DNA of 64,000 nucleotides from Atopomonas hussainii (GTDB taxonomy: Bacteria > Pseudomonadota > Gammaproteobacteria > Pseudomonadales > Pseudomonadaceae): contig NZ_FOAS01000004.1 in assembly GCF_900109735.1 (NCBI RefSeq), positions 186,001 through 250,000 of the forward strand, read 5' to 3'. Below, piece after piece: positions 34,681 through 45,097 of this stretch; the first letter of the stretch is position 1; every line of letters starts with the position of its first letter. The notes beneath the pieces were generated by a model, which saw nothing but the letters and a program-made list of their open reading frames with translations, was not told the origin of the DNA and did no database searches. The translations under genes and the position numbers were made by a program.

Positions 34681-35718
34681 TCACACGGTATTGGGCGCGT
34701 TGTGCTGACGGCGGTAGTCGCTGGGCGTCATGCCCGCGTCGTCGCGAAACGCTTTATTGAAAGTAGATAGCGAGCCAAAACCGACCTCCAGCGCGATGTT
34801 TAAAATCGGCGTGGCGGCGTCATCGCTGGCGGCTAAGCGCTGCTTGGCCTCGGCGATGCGGTAATGGTTTAAGAAAGCGTTGAAGTGGCGAAAACCTAAC
34901 TCACTGTTGATCAGTTGGCGCAGGCGGTATTGCGGCAGGCTGACTTGTTGCGCCAGCGCGGCCAACGTTAGGCCTTCGGTGCGGTAGCTGTGCTGTTGCT
35001 GCATCTGTGCCAACAGGCGAGCTAACTCTGGCGGCGCTTCGGGCGCAGCCTGCGGCTCAGGTTTAGGCGAAACAGGCACAGCAACGGGGCTAAATAAACC
35101 AGCGGTGTGCGCAGTCAGTAATTGCATGTTGCAGGCCAGCAACCACGCCGGTAGCAGCCATTGATTGGCCTGCTGCGCCCACGCCGCACCACCGGGTATC
35201 AACTGTTCAGCAATCACCACCGAGACAATCCACAGCGCGCTGCTGCCAAGCAAAAACCACCGCCAGCGCCGCCGAGCTTCTACCAAGTCGTGCCGCCATT
35301 GGCGCACCAGCACCCACAGCGCATGGCCGAGCAGGACGAACTCGACGCTTTGCCCCAGATAGCCCACGCCATCAGCCAGCGCCACACCAGCGGCGAGCCA
35401 CTCGCTGAGCCCGCGCGCTAACCATGGCAGCAACACCACCACACTGAGCACGCTGAGGTAGACGCGCTTGGGCGGCAGGCGCTCGGCAAAAGTGGCTAAA
35501 CAGAACAACCAAAATAAGCTGGGGATGGCGGCGCGCAAGCCCGTAAGCAGCCAATCCAGCAGCTCCGGCCACGGCAGCGCCAAGCGCAGCACTTCGGCGC
35601 TGAGCGCCAATAACAGCAACCAAAAGCAGCGCGCCGCCACGCCTTGCGAAGCGGCAGGCCACAGCAAGGCCAGCAGCAACAGCAGCTGGCCTAACGCAAA
35701 GGCGTGTAACGCGGGCAT
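34681..35718 (-). CDS. AraC family regulator with N-terminal membrane domain
   Basis: A 345-residue protein. The first 200 or so residues hold about seven hydrophobic helices (starting ALGQLLLLLALLWPAA), a membrane sensor layout. The C-terminal 100 residues are an AraC/XylS DNA-binding domain: LTLAALAQQVSLPQYRLRQL for the first helix-turn-helix and ILNIALEVGFGSLSTFNKAF for the second. The signal and targets are unknown. It is 3 bp from ygiQ upstream and 6 bp from ykgJ downstream. Confidence 0.87.
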   Translation of the reverse strand: MPALHAFALGQLLLLLALLWPAASQGVAARCFWLLLLALSAEVLRLALPWPELLDWLLTGLRAAIPSLFWLFCLATFAERLPPKRVYLSVLSVVVLLPWLARGLSEWLAAGVALADGVGYLGQSVEFVLLGHALWVLVRQWRHDLVEARRRWRWFLLGSSALWIVSVVIAEQLIPGGAAWAQQANQWLLPAWLLACNMQLLTAHTAGLFSPVAVPVSPKPEPQAAPEAPPELARLLAQMQQQHSYRTEGLTLAALAQQVSLPQYRLRQLINSELGFRHFNAFLNHYRIAEAKQRLAASDDAATPILNIALEVGFGSLSTFNKAFRDDAGMTPSDYRRQHNAPNTV

Positions 35719-35721
35719 GAA

Positions 35722-37998
35722 TTAGCGGCTGCGCGGCTTGCCACCGGCGCGCGGTTTGCGCGCACCGCCGGCGGGCTTGCCGCCTTTACCAGCGGGTTTG
35801 CGCTTGGGCGAGTCTTCCAACGAACGCGGTGGCAGGCCGGTGTGCTGGGTGAGCAATTTGCCGCCGGGCTTTTTGCCGCTCTCTTTCTTGCTGCCAACGG
35901 GTGTGGAGTTTTTCCGTCGTGCGCTCTGATAACCGCCTTCGGTATTGGGCTGGAAGGTGGGGATCAGCTGGTGTTTGCCATTGCCGATCAAGTCCGCACG
36001 GCCCATGGCGGTGAGCGCTTCGCGCAGCATCGGCCAGTTTTTCGGGTCGTGATAACGCAAGAAAGCCTTGTGCAGACGACGACGGCGCTCGCCTTTGACG
36101 ATATCCACGCCTTCGCTCTTGTACGTCACCTTGCGCAGCGGATTTTTACCCGTGTGGTACATGGCCGTGGCGGTGGCCATCGGCGAGGGATAAAACGCTT
36201 GCACTTGGTCGGCGCGGAAGCCGTTGCGCTTCAACCACAGGGCGAGGTTCATCATGTCCTCGTCGGTGGTGCCGGGGTGCGCGGCAATAAAGTAGGGGAT
36301 CAGGTACTGCTCTTTGCCCGCCTCTTTACTGTACTTCTCGAACATCTGCTTGAAGCGGTCATAGCTGCCGATGCCCGGCTTCATCATCTTGGTCAGCGGG
36401 CCTTCTTCGGTGTGCTCCGGGGCAATCTTCAGGTAGCCGCCCACGTGGTGGGTGACCAGCTCCTTGACATACTCCGGCGACTCCACGGCCAAGTCATAAC
36501 GCAGGCCCGAGGCAATCAGAATCTTCTTCACCCCCGGCAGCTCGCGGGCATCGCGGTACAGCTCGATCAGCGCCGAGTGGTCGGTGTTGAGGTTGTCGCA
36601 AATGCCGGGGAACACGCATGACGGCTTACGGCACGCGACCTCGATCTCCGGGCTTTTGCAGGCGATGCGGTACATGTTGGCGGTCGGCCCGCCGAGGTCG
36701 GAAATCACCCCGGTGAAGCCCGGCACTTTGTCGCGGATTTCTTCGATCTCACGGATGATCGAGTCGTGCGAGCGGTTCTGAATAATCCGCCCTTCGTGTT
36801 CGGTGATCGAGCAGAAAGTACAGCCACCAAAACAGCCGCGCATGATGTTGACCGAGAAGCGAATCATCTCGTAGGCGGGAATGCGCGCGCCCTCGTAAGC
36901 CGGGTGCGGCACACGGGCGTACGGCAGGCCGAAGATGTAGTCCATCTCCTCCATGCTCAGCGGGATCGGCGGCGGGTTGATCCACACTTCGTGATCGCCA
37001 TGCAGCTGCACTAAAGCACGCGCGTTGCCGGGGTTGGTCTCTAAGTGCAGCACGCGGTTGGCGTGGGCGTAGAGCACCGCGTCGCTCTTTACCTTGTCGT
37101 AACTGGGCAGGCGAATCACGGTTTTGTCGCGCTCTAGGCGCGGGTGCGGCAACAGTTGCACCACCTTAGCGGCCTGCGGGTCTTCCGCCGGCTCGCCTTT
37201 GCCTTGCTCGATAGCGCAGGCGGCGGTGTCTTGGGTGTTCACATAGGGGTTGATGATCTTGTCGATTTTGCCGGGACGGTCGATGCGCGTGGAGTCGATC
37301 TCGAACCAGCCTTCGGGCGTGTCGCGGCGGATAAACGCAGTGCCGCGAATATCGGTGATCTGTGCGATGTCCTCACCACGCGACAAGCGCTGGGCAATCT
37401 CGACAATCGCGCGCTCGGCGTTGCCGTAGAGCAGGATATCGGCCTTGGCATCGACCAAAATCGAGCGGCGCACTTTGTCTTGCCAATAGTCGTAGTGGGC
37501 GATGCGGCGCAGCGAAGCTTCGATGCCGCCAAGCACCACGGGTACGTCTTTATAGGCTTCGCGGCAACGCTGGGCATACACCAAGCTGGCGCGATCAGGC
37601 CGCTTGCCCGCTTCGCCGCCGGGGGTGTAGGCATCGTCGGAGCGGATTTTGCGATCGGCGGTGTAGCGATTGATCATCGAGTCCATATTGCCGGCAGCCA
37701 CCCCGTAAAACAGGTTGGGCTTGCCGAGCTTCATGAAGTCGTCTTTGTTCTGCCAGTCTGGCTGGGCAATGATGCCGACGCGAAAACCTTGTGCCTCGAG
37801 CAGGCGGCCAATAATCGCCATACCAAACGACGGATGATCCACATAGGCATCGCCGGTGACGATGATGATGTCGCAGCTATCCCAGCCGAGCAGATCCATT
37901 TCGGCGCGGCTCATGGGCATAAACGGCGCCGCCCCAAAGCACTCAGCCCAGTACTTGGGGTAGTCAAACAAGGCTTTGGCGGCGGGCATCGCAGGCAT
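35722..37998 (-). CDS. YgiQ family radical SAM protein
   Basis: A 758-residue radical SAM protein. A cobalamin-binding-like N-terminal region ([20 protein letters not shown]) precedes the cluster motif [18 protein letters not shown] with CxxxCxxC at about residue 390. The C-terminal extension is rich in Lys, Gly and Pro ([17 protein letters not shown]) and looks disordered and possibly nucleic-acid binding. The substrate is unknown. It is divergent from the 7TM cyclase. Confidence 0.9.
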   Translation of the reverse strand: MPAMPAAKALFDYPKYWAECFGAAPFMPMSRAEMDLLGWDSCDIIIVTGDAYVDHPSFGMAIIGRLLEAQGFRVGIIAQPDWQNKDDFMKLGKPNLFYGVAAGNMDSMINRYTADRKIRSDDAYTPGGEAGKRPDRASLVYAQRCREAYKDVPVVLGGIEASLRRIAHYDYWQDKVRRSILVDAKADILLYGNAERAIVEIAQRLSRGEDIAQITDIRGTAFIRRDTPEGWFEIDSTRIDRPGKIDKIINPYVNTQDTAACAIEQGKGEPAEDPQAAKVVQLLPHPRLERDKTVIRLPSYDKVKSDAVLYAHANRVLHLETNPGNARALVQLHGDHEVWINPPPIPLSMEEMDYIFGLPYARVPHPAYEGARIPAYEMIRFSVNIMRGCFGGCTFCSITEHEGRIIQNRSHDSIIREIEEIRDKVPGFTGVISDLGGPTANMYRIACKSPEIEVACRKPSCVFPGICDNLNTDHSALIELYRDARELPGVKKILIASGLRYDLAVESPEYVKELVTHHVGGYLKIAPEHTEEGPLTKMMKPGIGSYDRFKQMFEKYSKEAGKEQYLIPYFIAAHPGTTDEDMMNLALWLKRNGFRADQVQAFYPSPMATATAMYHTGKNPLRKVTYKSEGVDIVKGERRRRLHKAFLRYHDPKNWPMLREALTAMGRADLIGNGKHQLIPTFQPNTEGGYQSARRKNSTPVGSKKESGKKPGGKLLTQHTGLPPRSLEDSPKRKPAGKGGKPAGGARKPRAGGKPRSR

Positions 37999-38174
37999 GA
38001 AACATGACTCGGGTCAAAATTGAGGGCGCGTAGTCTACCGCAAAATAGCGCAAATTTTGATCAATACCTGAGTAAATTACTCCAATAAATCACGGTTTTT
38101 TCGGCGATATACAGCGCCTATACTCCAAACAATAACAACACACCGAGGCAGGCGTTGTACGCCCTGACCAGGGA

Positions 38175-40073
38175 ATGCACCAAAACACTTGGGCACGCTT
38201 GTGCCTGCTGGGGATCTTGCTGCTGAGCTACCTGCCTATCGCACAGGCGGCGAGCATTGCGCTGCAACACGCCGTTAGCGGTCAGGAACTCAACGGGCAA
38301 CTGTGGCTCAGCGAAGATCGCAGTCGCAGCTGGACGCTGGCCCAAGCGCGTGAGCAACCCTTTCAGCCGGCCGACGGCAAAACCAGCGTAGGCGGCAGCC
38401 CCTCGCATTGGTGGCTACGCATCGACATCGACCCGCGCGGCCAAACGCACGACTGGCTCTTGGTCGTCGGCGCCGTCACCCTGCACGATTTAGTCTTCTA
38501 CTTGCCCGATGCCAACGGCGTTTATCAGCCGCGCCCATCAGGGCAAACCGTGGCCTTCGCTCAAGGCCGCGACCTTAACTACCGCCGCCCGGCGGTGTAT
38601 CTACCCAAGCTCGATGCGCCGTACAGCATTTACCTGCGCACCTACGACCCCGCCGGCAACTCCTTCCCGCTCAAGCTCTGGCAAAGCCAAGACCTCGAAA
38701 ACCTGCGCGCCGACGAGAACATCGGCCTTGGCCTAATCTACGGCACCATTCTGGCCTTGCTGCTGTACAACCTGTTCGTGCTGATCTCGCTGCGCGACTG
38801 GGCGTATTTTTGGTACGTGATGGCCACCGGCAGCGCGCTGATTTTCATCATGAGCATGAGCGGTCACGGCTTTCAGTACCTATGGCCCGGTGCGCCAGTA
38901 CCGTGGTATTTCGACCGCGTGGTGGTGCCGTCCATCTGGGGTTTATGCGCCAGCGCATTTACCCAAGCCCTGCTGCAAACGCGTCGCTACGTGCGCCTGG
39001 CGCACCATGTGCTGACCTTTGGCATTGTGGTGTACGTGCTCGCCATAGCGATCGACGGCCTCGGCTACCGCTGGCTTGCCGCGGCGATGATCGGCTTCTT
39101 GATTTTGACCAGCATTCCGGCGGCCTTGATTGCCGCGTTTATTCGCTGGCGGCAAGGCTTCTACCCGGGCCTGCTGTATTTGATTGGCTACGGCTTTGTG
39201 CTCAGCAGCATGGTGGTGCTGATTCTGCGCGCCTTGGGCATTGTGCAGCCCAACGACAACACCGCGTACATCTTCCCGCTGTCGGTGGCGTTCGAAACCA
39301 TTCTATTCAGCTTCGCCTTGGCCTACCGCATTCAGCTACTCAAACAGGAAAAAAGCCACGCCCTGGAGCTGGCCAACCAAGAGAAAAGCGCTCGCCTACA
39401 GCTATTTGCCGAAACCCAAGAGCGCCTCGAGCGCGCCGTTGCCGAACGCACCGCCGAGCTGGAAACCGCTAACCAGCGCCTGCGCGACAGCGAAGAAGAA
39501 CTCAAAGCCGTGGCCTTTTTAGACCCGCTCACCCAACTGCCCAACCGCCGCTACCTATTGGCCCGCGCCGACGAGGCCTTCGCCCACGCGCAGCGCCACC
39601 TTGAGCCTTTGGCCATGCTGGTGATTGATTTGGACAACTTCAAACCGATCAATGATGAGCACGGCCACGATGCCGGCGACATGGTGCTCAGCACGATTGC
39701 CGAACGCATGCGCCGCAGCGTGCGCCACGAAGACACCCTGGCCCGCTTGGGCGGCGACGAATTTGCCGTATTACTCAGCGGCGATGATGCCCCGCAACAA
39801 GCCGAAGAATTGGCCAACCGGCTGCTCGGCACACTGGCCAACGTGATGCATTACGACAACGAGGAGCTACGCGTAACCCCCAGCATTGGCTTGGCGTGGT
39901 ATCCGCAGCACGCCAGCAACTTCGACCACCTTTACCGCGCAGCGGACAAAGCGCTGTACCGCGTTAAGCAACAAGGCCGCGCCGGCCTCGCTATTGCTGA
40001 GCAAAGCAGCATCCAACGCCCGGCCGTGAGTTATGTGGACACCTTACAAGCCCCCAAAGGCCTGCGCGATTAA
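38175..40073 (+). CDS. Diguanylate cyclase with 7TMR-DISM sensor
   Basis: A 632-residue membrane protein: signal peptide (ARLCLLGILLLSYLPIAQAA), periplasmic 7TMR-DISMED2 beta domain (about 30-180), seven membrane helices (about 185-395), a coiled linker (KSARLQLFAETQERLERAVA) and a GGDEF domain (about 450-610). LGGDEFAVLLS is intact, with the I-site RHED five residues earlier. The sensor class often binds carbohydrate-like ligands. This is the third active-looking c-di-GMP synthase in the window. Confidence 0.92.
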   Translation: MHQNTWARLCLLGILLLSYLPIAQAASIALQHAVSGQELNGQLWLSEDRSRSWTLAQAREQPFQPADGKTSVGGSPSHWWLRIDIDPRGQTHDWLLVVGAVTLHDLVFYLPDANGVYQPRPSGQTVAFAQGRDLNYRRPAVYLPKLDAPYSIYLRTYDPAGNSFPLKLWQSQDLENLRADENIGLGLIYGTILALLLYNLFVLISLRDWAYFWYVMATGSALIFIMSMSGHGFQYLWPGAPVPWYFDRVVVPSIWGLCASAFTQALLQTRRYVRLAHHVLTFGIVVYVLAIAIDGLGYRWLAAAMIGFLILTSIPAALIAAFIRWRQGFYPGLLYLIGYGFVLSSMVVLILRALGIVQPNDNTAYIFPLSVAFETILFSFALAYRIQLLKQEKSHALELANQEKSARLQLFAETQERLERAVAERTAELETANQRLRDSEEELKAVAFLDPLTQLPNRRYLLARADEAFAHAQRHLEPLAMLVIDLDNFKPINDEHGHDAGDMVLSTIAERMRRSVRHEDTLARLGGDEFAVLLSGDDAPQQAEELANRLLGTLANVMHYDNEELRVTPSIGLAWYPQHASNFDHLYRAADKALYRVKQQGRAGLAIAEQSSIQRPAVSYVDTLQAPKGLRD

Positions 40074-40082
40074 CCCTCGCGC

Positions 40083-41159
40083 TTAGTAACGTCGTGGCAC
40101 CCGTGCGATAACTTGGCTAAGCAGCTCGTAGCTGAGGGTGCCGGCGTGCTCTGCTACCTCATCCACCGGCAGTTGCGCGCCCCATAACTCTACCGGCGTG
40201 CCGACTGCCACTGCGGGCAGGTCGCTGACATCCACGGTGATCAAGTCCATCGATACGCGCCCCACCAGCGACGCGCGCTGACCATCGATGAGCACTGGCG
40301 TGCCGGCCGGCGCATGGCGCGGATAACCATCGGCATAACCGCAGGCGATGGTGGCGATACGTGCGGGCTTTTCAGCCAGCCAACTAGCGCCGTAGCCGAT
40401 GCTTGCGCCGGCCTCGACGTTGCGCACGGCAAGCACTTCGCTGCGTAGGCTCATTACCGCCGTGAGGCCTAACTCTTGGGCGGATAAGCCCGCGCAAGGC
40501 GATGCGCCGTAGAGCATGAGGCCCGGGCGCAGCCAGTCCATATGCATGGCCGGCAAGGTCATTAGCGCGGCCGAGTTAGCCAGCGATAAGTGTTTAAACT
40601 CACGCTCGGGCAGCTGATCTAAAAACGCTTCCAACTGCGCTTCATTCAGTTCGTGACCGCGCTCATCGGCGCAGGCCAAATGACTGAGCAAGTTCAGCTC
40701 GGCCACTTGCGGCGCGCCGTTAAGCTGCGCATACACCTCGGCTAGTTCTGCCGGGCTTAAACCCAAACGGTGCATGCCGCTATCGAGCTTAAGCCACACG
40801 TTCAACGGTGCCGCCAACTCTTGGCCGAGCAGCCACTGCGCCTGTTGCGGGTGATGAATCACCACATCCAACTGCCACTGCGCGGCTTGCAGGTATTCCT
40901 GCGCTTGAAATACGCCTTCCAGCAGCAAGATGCGCTGTTCGGGGTGCGCCAAGGCGCGCACGGGGGCGGCTTCTTCCAGCGAGCACACGGCAAAGCCATC
41001 GGCCTCTTGCAGGGCGCTCACTGCGGCCTCTACGCCGTGGCCGTAGGCGTTAGCTTTCACCACGGCGAAGAGTTTTTTGTCCGGCGCGCAGCAACGCCGC
41101 GCCACGCCGAAGTTATGCGCCAGTGCAGCTAAATCAATCTGCGCGTAGATCGGTCGCAT
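40083..41159 (-). CDS. alr: Alanine racemase
   Basis: A 358-residue PLP enzyme that supplies D-alanine for peptidoglycan. VVKANAYGHG carries the PLP Lys (residue 35) and SIGYGASWLA the second catalytic Tyr. Other active-site blocks (KLDSGMHRLG, GRVSMDLITVDV) are intact. It abuts dnaB (1-bp overlap), matching the usual dnaB-alr order. Confidence 0.96.
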   Translation of the reverse strand: MRPIYAQIDLAALAHNFGVARRCCAPDKKLFAVVKANAYGHGVEAAVSALQEADGFAVCSLEEAAPVRALAHPEQRILLLEGVFQAQEYLQAAQWQLDVVIHHPQQAQWLLGQELAAPLNVWLKLDSGMHRLGLSPAELAEVYAQLNGAPQVAELNLLSHLACADERGHELNEAQLEAFLDQLPEREFKHLSLANSAALMTLPAMHMDWLRPGLMLYGASPCAGLSAQELGLTAVMSLRSEVLAVRNVEAGASIGYGASWLAEKPARIATIACGYADGYPRHAPAGTPVLIDGQRASLVGRVSMDLITVDVSDLPAVAVGTPVELWGAQLPVDEVAEHAGTLSYELLSQVIARVPRRY

Positions 41160-42556
41160 CAGTCGTCCCCGTAGTCGGCATAGCTGCCGGGGGCGAGGTT
41201 TTCAAAGCGGGTGTACTTGCCCAAGAAGGCCAAGCGGCAGGTGCCAATCGGGCCGTTACGCTGCTTGCCGATGATGATTTCTGCCACGCCTTTGAACTCG
41301 GTTTCTGGGTGATACACCTCGTCGCGGTAGACGAACATGATCACGTCGGCGTCCTGCTCGATCGCGCCGGATTCACGCAAGTCGGAGTTCACCGGGCGTT
41401 TGTTGGGGCGCTGCTCCAGCGAGCGGTTGAGCTGCGACAGAGCAATCACCGGGCAGTTAAATTCTTTCGCCAAAGCTTTTAGCGAGCGGGAGATCTCAGA
41501 GATCTCGTTGGTGCGGTTATCGCCGGAGCTACCGGGAATACGCATCAGCTGCAGGTAGTCGATCATGATCATCGCGATCTCGCCCTGCTCGCGCACCACG
41601 CGGCGGGTGCGGGCGCGCATTTCCGATGGTGAGATACCGGCGGTGTCGTCGATCAGCAGTTTGCGCTCGTTAAGCAAGTTGACTGCTGAGGTTAAACGCG
41701 GCCAATCGTCGTCTTCTAGCTGACCACTACGCACCTTGGTTTGGTCGATGCGCCCCAACGACGAGAGCATACGCATCACCAGCGATTCGGCGGGCATTTC
41801 TAGCGAATACACCAGCACGGCCTTGTCGCTGCGCAGCACGGCATTTTCTACCAAGTTCATCGCGAAGGTGGTTTTACCCATCGACGGACGCCCCGCGACA
41901 ATCACCAAGTCAGCCGCTTGCAGGCCGTTGGTCATGCCGTCGAGGTCGGTAAAACCGGTGGAGATCCCGGTGATCGCGCCGTCGCTGTTAAACAGCTCGT
42001 CGATACGGTCAATAGCTTTGGTCAGCAGTTGGTTTACATGCTGTGGGCCGCCGGTTTTTGGACGCGCTTCGGCGATTTCAAAAATCTTCCGCTCGGCTTC
42101 GTCCAAAATCTCGCTGGCGCCACGCCCCTCAGGGTTAAACGCGTTGTCGGCGATATCGGTGCTCACGCCGATCAACTGGCGCAAGGTGGCGCGCTCACGA
42201 ATGATGCTGGCGTAGGCCTTGATGTTGGCGACCGAGGGAATATTGCGCGCTAGTTCGCCCAAATAGGCCAAGCCACCGACTTGGCTGAGCACGCCGGCGT
42301 TGTCGAGCTTTTCCGACAGGGTGACCACGTCGAACGGCTGCGACTGCTCGGCGAGCTGAAAAATCGCACGGTAGATCAGCCGGTGATCGTGACGGTAAAA
42401 GTCGCCTTCCGACACCGCATCGGCGATGCGCTCGTAGGCATTGTTGTCCAACATCAAGCCGCCGAGCACCGCTTGTTCCGCTTCGATGGAATGCGGCGGC
42501 ACCTTGAGGTTGGCCGTTTGCAGGTCGTATTGCTCGGGCAGGCTGATATCAGTCAT
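41159..42556 (-). CDS. dnaB: Replicative DNA helicase DnaB
   Basis: A 465-residue hexameric helicase. The N-terminal helical domain (about 15-170) is followed by the RecA-like motor with Walker A GRPSMGKTTF (222-231), Walker B region IAMIMIDYLQLM and the arginine finger block LRESGAIEQDADVIMF. The start is the ATG at 42556; the longer open frame upstream is not conserved. A terminator separates it from rplI. Confidence 0.97.
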   Translation of the reverse strand: MTDISLPEQYDLQTANLKVPPHSIEAEQAVLGGLMLDNNAYERIADAVSEGDFYRHDHRLIYRAIFQLAEQSQPFDVVTLSEKLDNAGVLSQVGGLAYLGELARNIPSVANIKAYASIIRERATLRQLIGVSTDIADNAFNPEGRGASEILDEAERKIFEIAEARPKTGGPQHVNQLLTKAIDRIDELFNSDGAITGISTGFTDLDGMTNGLQAADLVIVAGRPSMGKTTFAMNLVENAVLRSDKAVLVYSLEMPAESLVMRMLSSLGRIDQTKVRSGQLEDDDWPRLTSAVNLLNERKLLIDDTAGISPSEMRARTRRVVREQGEIAMIMIDYLQLMRIPGSSGDNRTNEISEISRSLKALAKEFNCPVIALSQLNRSLEQRPNKRPVNSDLRESGAIEQDADVIMFVYRDEVYHPETEFKGVAEIIIGKQRNGPIGTCRLAFLGKYTRFENLAPGSYADYGDD

Positions 42557-42616
42557 GACGTATCCAGTGAAAATCTCAGAGTACTGCGGCAGGCGACCAC
42601 ACAGGTCGCGGGCAGT

Positions 42617-42658
42617 AAAAACAACAACGGGCACAACACCCAGAGGATGTGTGCCCGT
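42617..42658 (-). terminator. Rho-independent terminator downstream of rplI
   Basis: On the minus strand ACGGGCACA and TGTGCCCGT form a 9-bp stem around a 14-base loop, followed by TGTTGTTTTT. It would end the rpsF-rpsR-rplI transcript before dnaB. Confidence 0.75.
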
Positions 42659-42692
42659 ATGTTACCCGCCCATTGCTGGGCGAGAAACCGGC

Positions 42693-43139
42693 TTAGCCAG
42701 CGACAACAACTACCTTGATGGCAGCGTCGACGTCGGAATGCAGGTGAACGGCAACGTCGTACTCGCCGGTGTTACGCAGCGCGCCTTCCGGCAGACGGAT
42801 TTCCGCTTTTTCTACAGCGATGCCAGCGGCAGTCAGTGCATCAGCGATGTCACGAGTACCGATAGAACCGAACAGCTTGCCTTCGTCGCCAGCGTTGGCA
42901 GTGATGGTCACTACCAGCTCAGCCAGCTCGTTAGCGCGAGCTTGAGCAGAGGCCAGCTTGTCAGCAGCGGCTTTTTCCAGCTCAGCGCGACGCGCTTCGA
43001 AAGCTTCCAGGTTTGCCGCGTTGGCCATAACAGCCTTGCCCTGCGGCAGCAGGAAGTTACGGCCGAAGCCGGACTTTACATTTACTTTGTCGCCCAGGTT
43101 GCCCAGGTTGGCGATCTTTTCTAACAGGATGACTTCCAT
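42693..43139 (-). CDS. rplI: 50S ribosomal protein L9
   Basis: A 148-residue ribosomal protein with [20 protein letters not shown] and [20 protein letters not shown] at the N-terminus, a central long helix and the C-terminal domain [13 protein letters not shown]. Normal length. Last gene of the rpsF operon. Confidence 0.98.
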   Translation of the reverse strand: MEVILLEKIANLGNLGDKVNVKSGFGRNFLLPQGKAVMANAANLEAFEARRAELEKAAADKLASAQARANELAELVVTITANAGDEGKLFGSIGTRDIADALTAAGIAVEKAEIRLPEGALRNTGEYDVAVHLHSDVDAAIKVVVVAG

Positions 43140-43158
43140 GCGAGTCTACCTCTTTAAA

Positions 43159-44052
43159 TTAACCTTCACCGTCCGCGGGGTCTTGCGGCCCTTTCGAGCG
43201 CTTGCGCCCGCGGAAATCGATCAGACTGTCAGCAACGGCCAGTAACACGATCAGGGGTAACACCAACTGCGTGAGCAGAATCAAACCCACGTACAAACCC
43301 ACCAACCAGAAGGTCGCCATGCGCGCTTGGCTCACTAAGCCATGCACTAAAGCCACCCCCGCCACGGTGAGCGGAATGCTGCACACTGGCAGCAACACCG
43401 CTAACTGCGGGTCGATCTGCGGGCCCATCAGGGCCAGCGCCAGCAGGCTAAACGCCGCCAGAGGATTCAGACGCAAGGCCTGAAATTCCGCGGCAAACCC
43501 GCCGGGGTTGTACAACAGCGACTGCCACCACCGGCCCAGCACCAGGCTCAACACAGTGGATACCTGCAACATCGCCGCCATGATGCCGCCCAATACGGGT
43601 ACGACATACGCCTGCATTTGCGCCAGCACCTCAGCACCAGCGTTAGGGTCGAGTTGTTTGAGCATCTCGCCGAGCATCGGCTGCACCGCTTCGGCGGTCT
43701 CACGCAGGGTTGCCCCTAACGCCAGATCAATCACCCAAGCAAACAGCAATGCCAGCGGCACGCTCATTAACAACACCCGCGCCCACGACACCGTGGCTCT
43801 GAGCACTTGCGACAACGCCGCCGCGCCCAACAGCACCAAGAGCAACCGTGGCTCACCGTAGTGAAACCACACTGCACCAGGCAACGCACCCCAAAACAGC
43901 AGACCGGCAGCAGCGCTGACACCTCGGCGCAACAGCACCAAACTGACAGCAGCAGCACTCAGCCAAAAGAACAGCGGTAATAACGCTGCCCCAACGACCA
44001 CCGCAGTGGCCTGCATGCGTCCGCGCATAATGAACTCAGCTACAGCGCGCAT
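43159..44052 (-). CDS. DUF2232-like polytopic membrane protein of the rpsF operon
   Basis: A 297-residue protein with about eight membrane helices and no charged catalytic motif. A membrane protein of this type regularly sits between rpsR and rplI in pseudomonads, and the fold matches the DUF2232 group. The C-terminal tail RGRKRSKGPQDPADGEG is cytoplasmic and charged. Function is unknown. Confidence 0.75.
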   Translation of the reverse strand: MRAVAEFIMRGRMQATAVVVGAALLPLFFWLSAAAVSLVLLRRGVSAAAGLLFWGALPGAVWFHYGEPRLLLVLLGAAALSQVLRATVSWARVLLMSVPLALLFAWVIDLALGATLRETAEAVQPMLGEMLKQLDPNAGAEVLAQMQAYVVPVLGGIMAAMLQVSTVLSLVLGRWWQSLLYNPGGFAAEFQALRLNPLAAFSLLALALMGPQIDPQLAVLLPVCSIPLTVAGVALVHGLVSQARMATFWLVGLYVGLILLTQLVLPLIVLLAVADSLIDFRGRKRSKGPQDPADGEG

Positions 44053-44086
44053 GCGGTATTACTCCTGAAAACGCCCAGCCTAAGCC

Positions 44087-44317
44087 TTAGCGGCCGTGGC
44101 TGTCGGTGTACGGCAGCAGGGCCAAATAACGAGCACGCTTGATGGCGGTGCCCAGCTGACGCTGGTACTTAGCCTTGGTGCCAGTAATACGGCTCGGGAC
44201 AATCTTGCCGGTTTCCGAGATGTAGGCCTTCAGGGTGTTGAGATCTTTGTAATCGATCTCTTTGACGCCTTCTGCGCTGAAACGGCAGAACTTACGACGA
44301 CGGAAAAAACGTGCCAT
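44087..44317 (-). CDS. rpsR: 30S ribosomal protein S18
   Basis: A 76-residue basic protein with the S18 core [20 protein letters not shown] and [20 protein letters not shown]. Standard length. It is partnered with S6 in the ribosome and is encoded 20 bp after rpsF. Confidence 0.98.
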   Translation of the reverse strand: MARFFRRRKFCRFSAEGVKEIDYKDLNTLKAYISETGKIVPSRITGTKAKYQRQLGTAIKRARYLALLPYTDSHGR

Positions 44318-44337
44318 AACTTAAATCCTCGCTCTGC

Positions 44338-44757
44338 TTACTCGTCAGCGTTGTCGCCGTCATCGGCGTCATTGCTGTCGTTATCATCATTGGCGTTGTT
44401 ACGCACTTCACGGCGCTCACGGCGCTCGTTGCGGCTTTCCTCGGCCTTCAGCATTTCGGACGGGCCAGTAACGGCTTCGTCGCGGCGCAGGATCAGGTTA
44501 CGGATAACAGCGTCGTTGTAACGGAAGTTATCTTCCAGCTCAGCCAGTGCTTTATCGGTGCACTCAACGTTCAGCAGCACGTAGTGTGCCTTGTGTACGT
44601 TGTTGATGGCGTAAGCCAGCTGACGACGGCCCCAGTCTTCCAAGCGATGCACCTTGCCGCCATCTTCTTCGATAGCTTTGGTGTAACGCTCAACCATGCC
44701 GCCAACCTGTTCGCTCTGGTCCGGGTGAACCAGGAACACGATTTCATAATGACGCAT
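44338..44757 (-). CDS. rpsF: 30S ribosomal protein S6
   Basis: A 139-residue S6 with [18 protein letters not shown] and [19 protein letters not shown]. The C-terminal tail after residue 105 is an acidic, Asn/Asp-rich repeat ([20 protein letters not shown]) like the modifiable tail of gammaproteobacterial S6, though here it lacks the Glu-Glu end targeted by RimK. AAGGAG lies six bases before the ATG. First gene of the operon. Confidence 0.97.
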   Translation of the reverse strand: MRHYEIVFLVHPDQSEQVGGMVERYTKAIEEDGGKVHRLEDWGRRQLAYAINNVHKAHYVLLNVECTDKALAELEDNFRYNDAVIRNLILRRDEAVTGPSEMLKAEESRNERRERREVRNNANDDNDSNDADDGDNADE

Positions 44758-44869
44758 AAGATCTCCTTTCGGTTTTTACAGCCTGCCATGCGTAGGGTCA
44801 GGCAAGGAGGTTAGAGAAACTTGCCGTGCAGACAGGCCAAAGCCCAGCCCACGACCGACAAGGGGCGCA

Positions 44870-44898
44870 ATTCTAGGCAAAGCCCGCGGCAATCGCAA
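44870..44898 (-). promoter_or_regulatory. Sigma-70 promoter of the rpsF operon
   Basis: On the minus strand TTGCGA (44898-44893) and TAGAAT (44875-44870) are spaced 17 bases. The leader to rpsF, about 110 nt, contains the hairpin GCCTG/CAGGC and ACCGAAAGGAG at the ribosome site. It may hold an S6:S18 binding element, which I cannot confirm. Confidence 0.6.
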
Positions 44899-44962
44899 GG
44901 CGCAGTGGGCGGGGGCTGTAAATACAGGGCTGGTTCGCAGCCACACCAAACCAACCCAAAAC

Positions 44963-45097
44963 GTAGGGCGGGTTAGCCAAAGGCGTAACCCGCCGAGCGA
45001 TGGTTAAACCCACACAAAAGCCACGTTATACGCCACATCAACCACACCCGCCGCATGCCGAGAGCAAAGCCCGCGCGAGTCAAGTGACCCGCCCTAC
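44963..45097 (+). repeat. REPIN-like doublet R1
   Basis: A 135-bp unit bounded by GTAG and CTAC. The left half has the hairpin GGCGGGTTA/TAACCCGCC and the right half has TGACCCGC near the end, so two REPs with GTAG heads face each other. Here the right stem is slightly degenerate (CGCGAGTCAAGTGACCCGC). The RAYT1 stop codon lies in its terminal CTAC. Confidence 0.85.
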
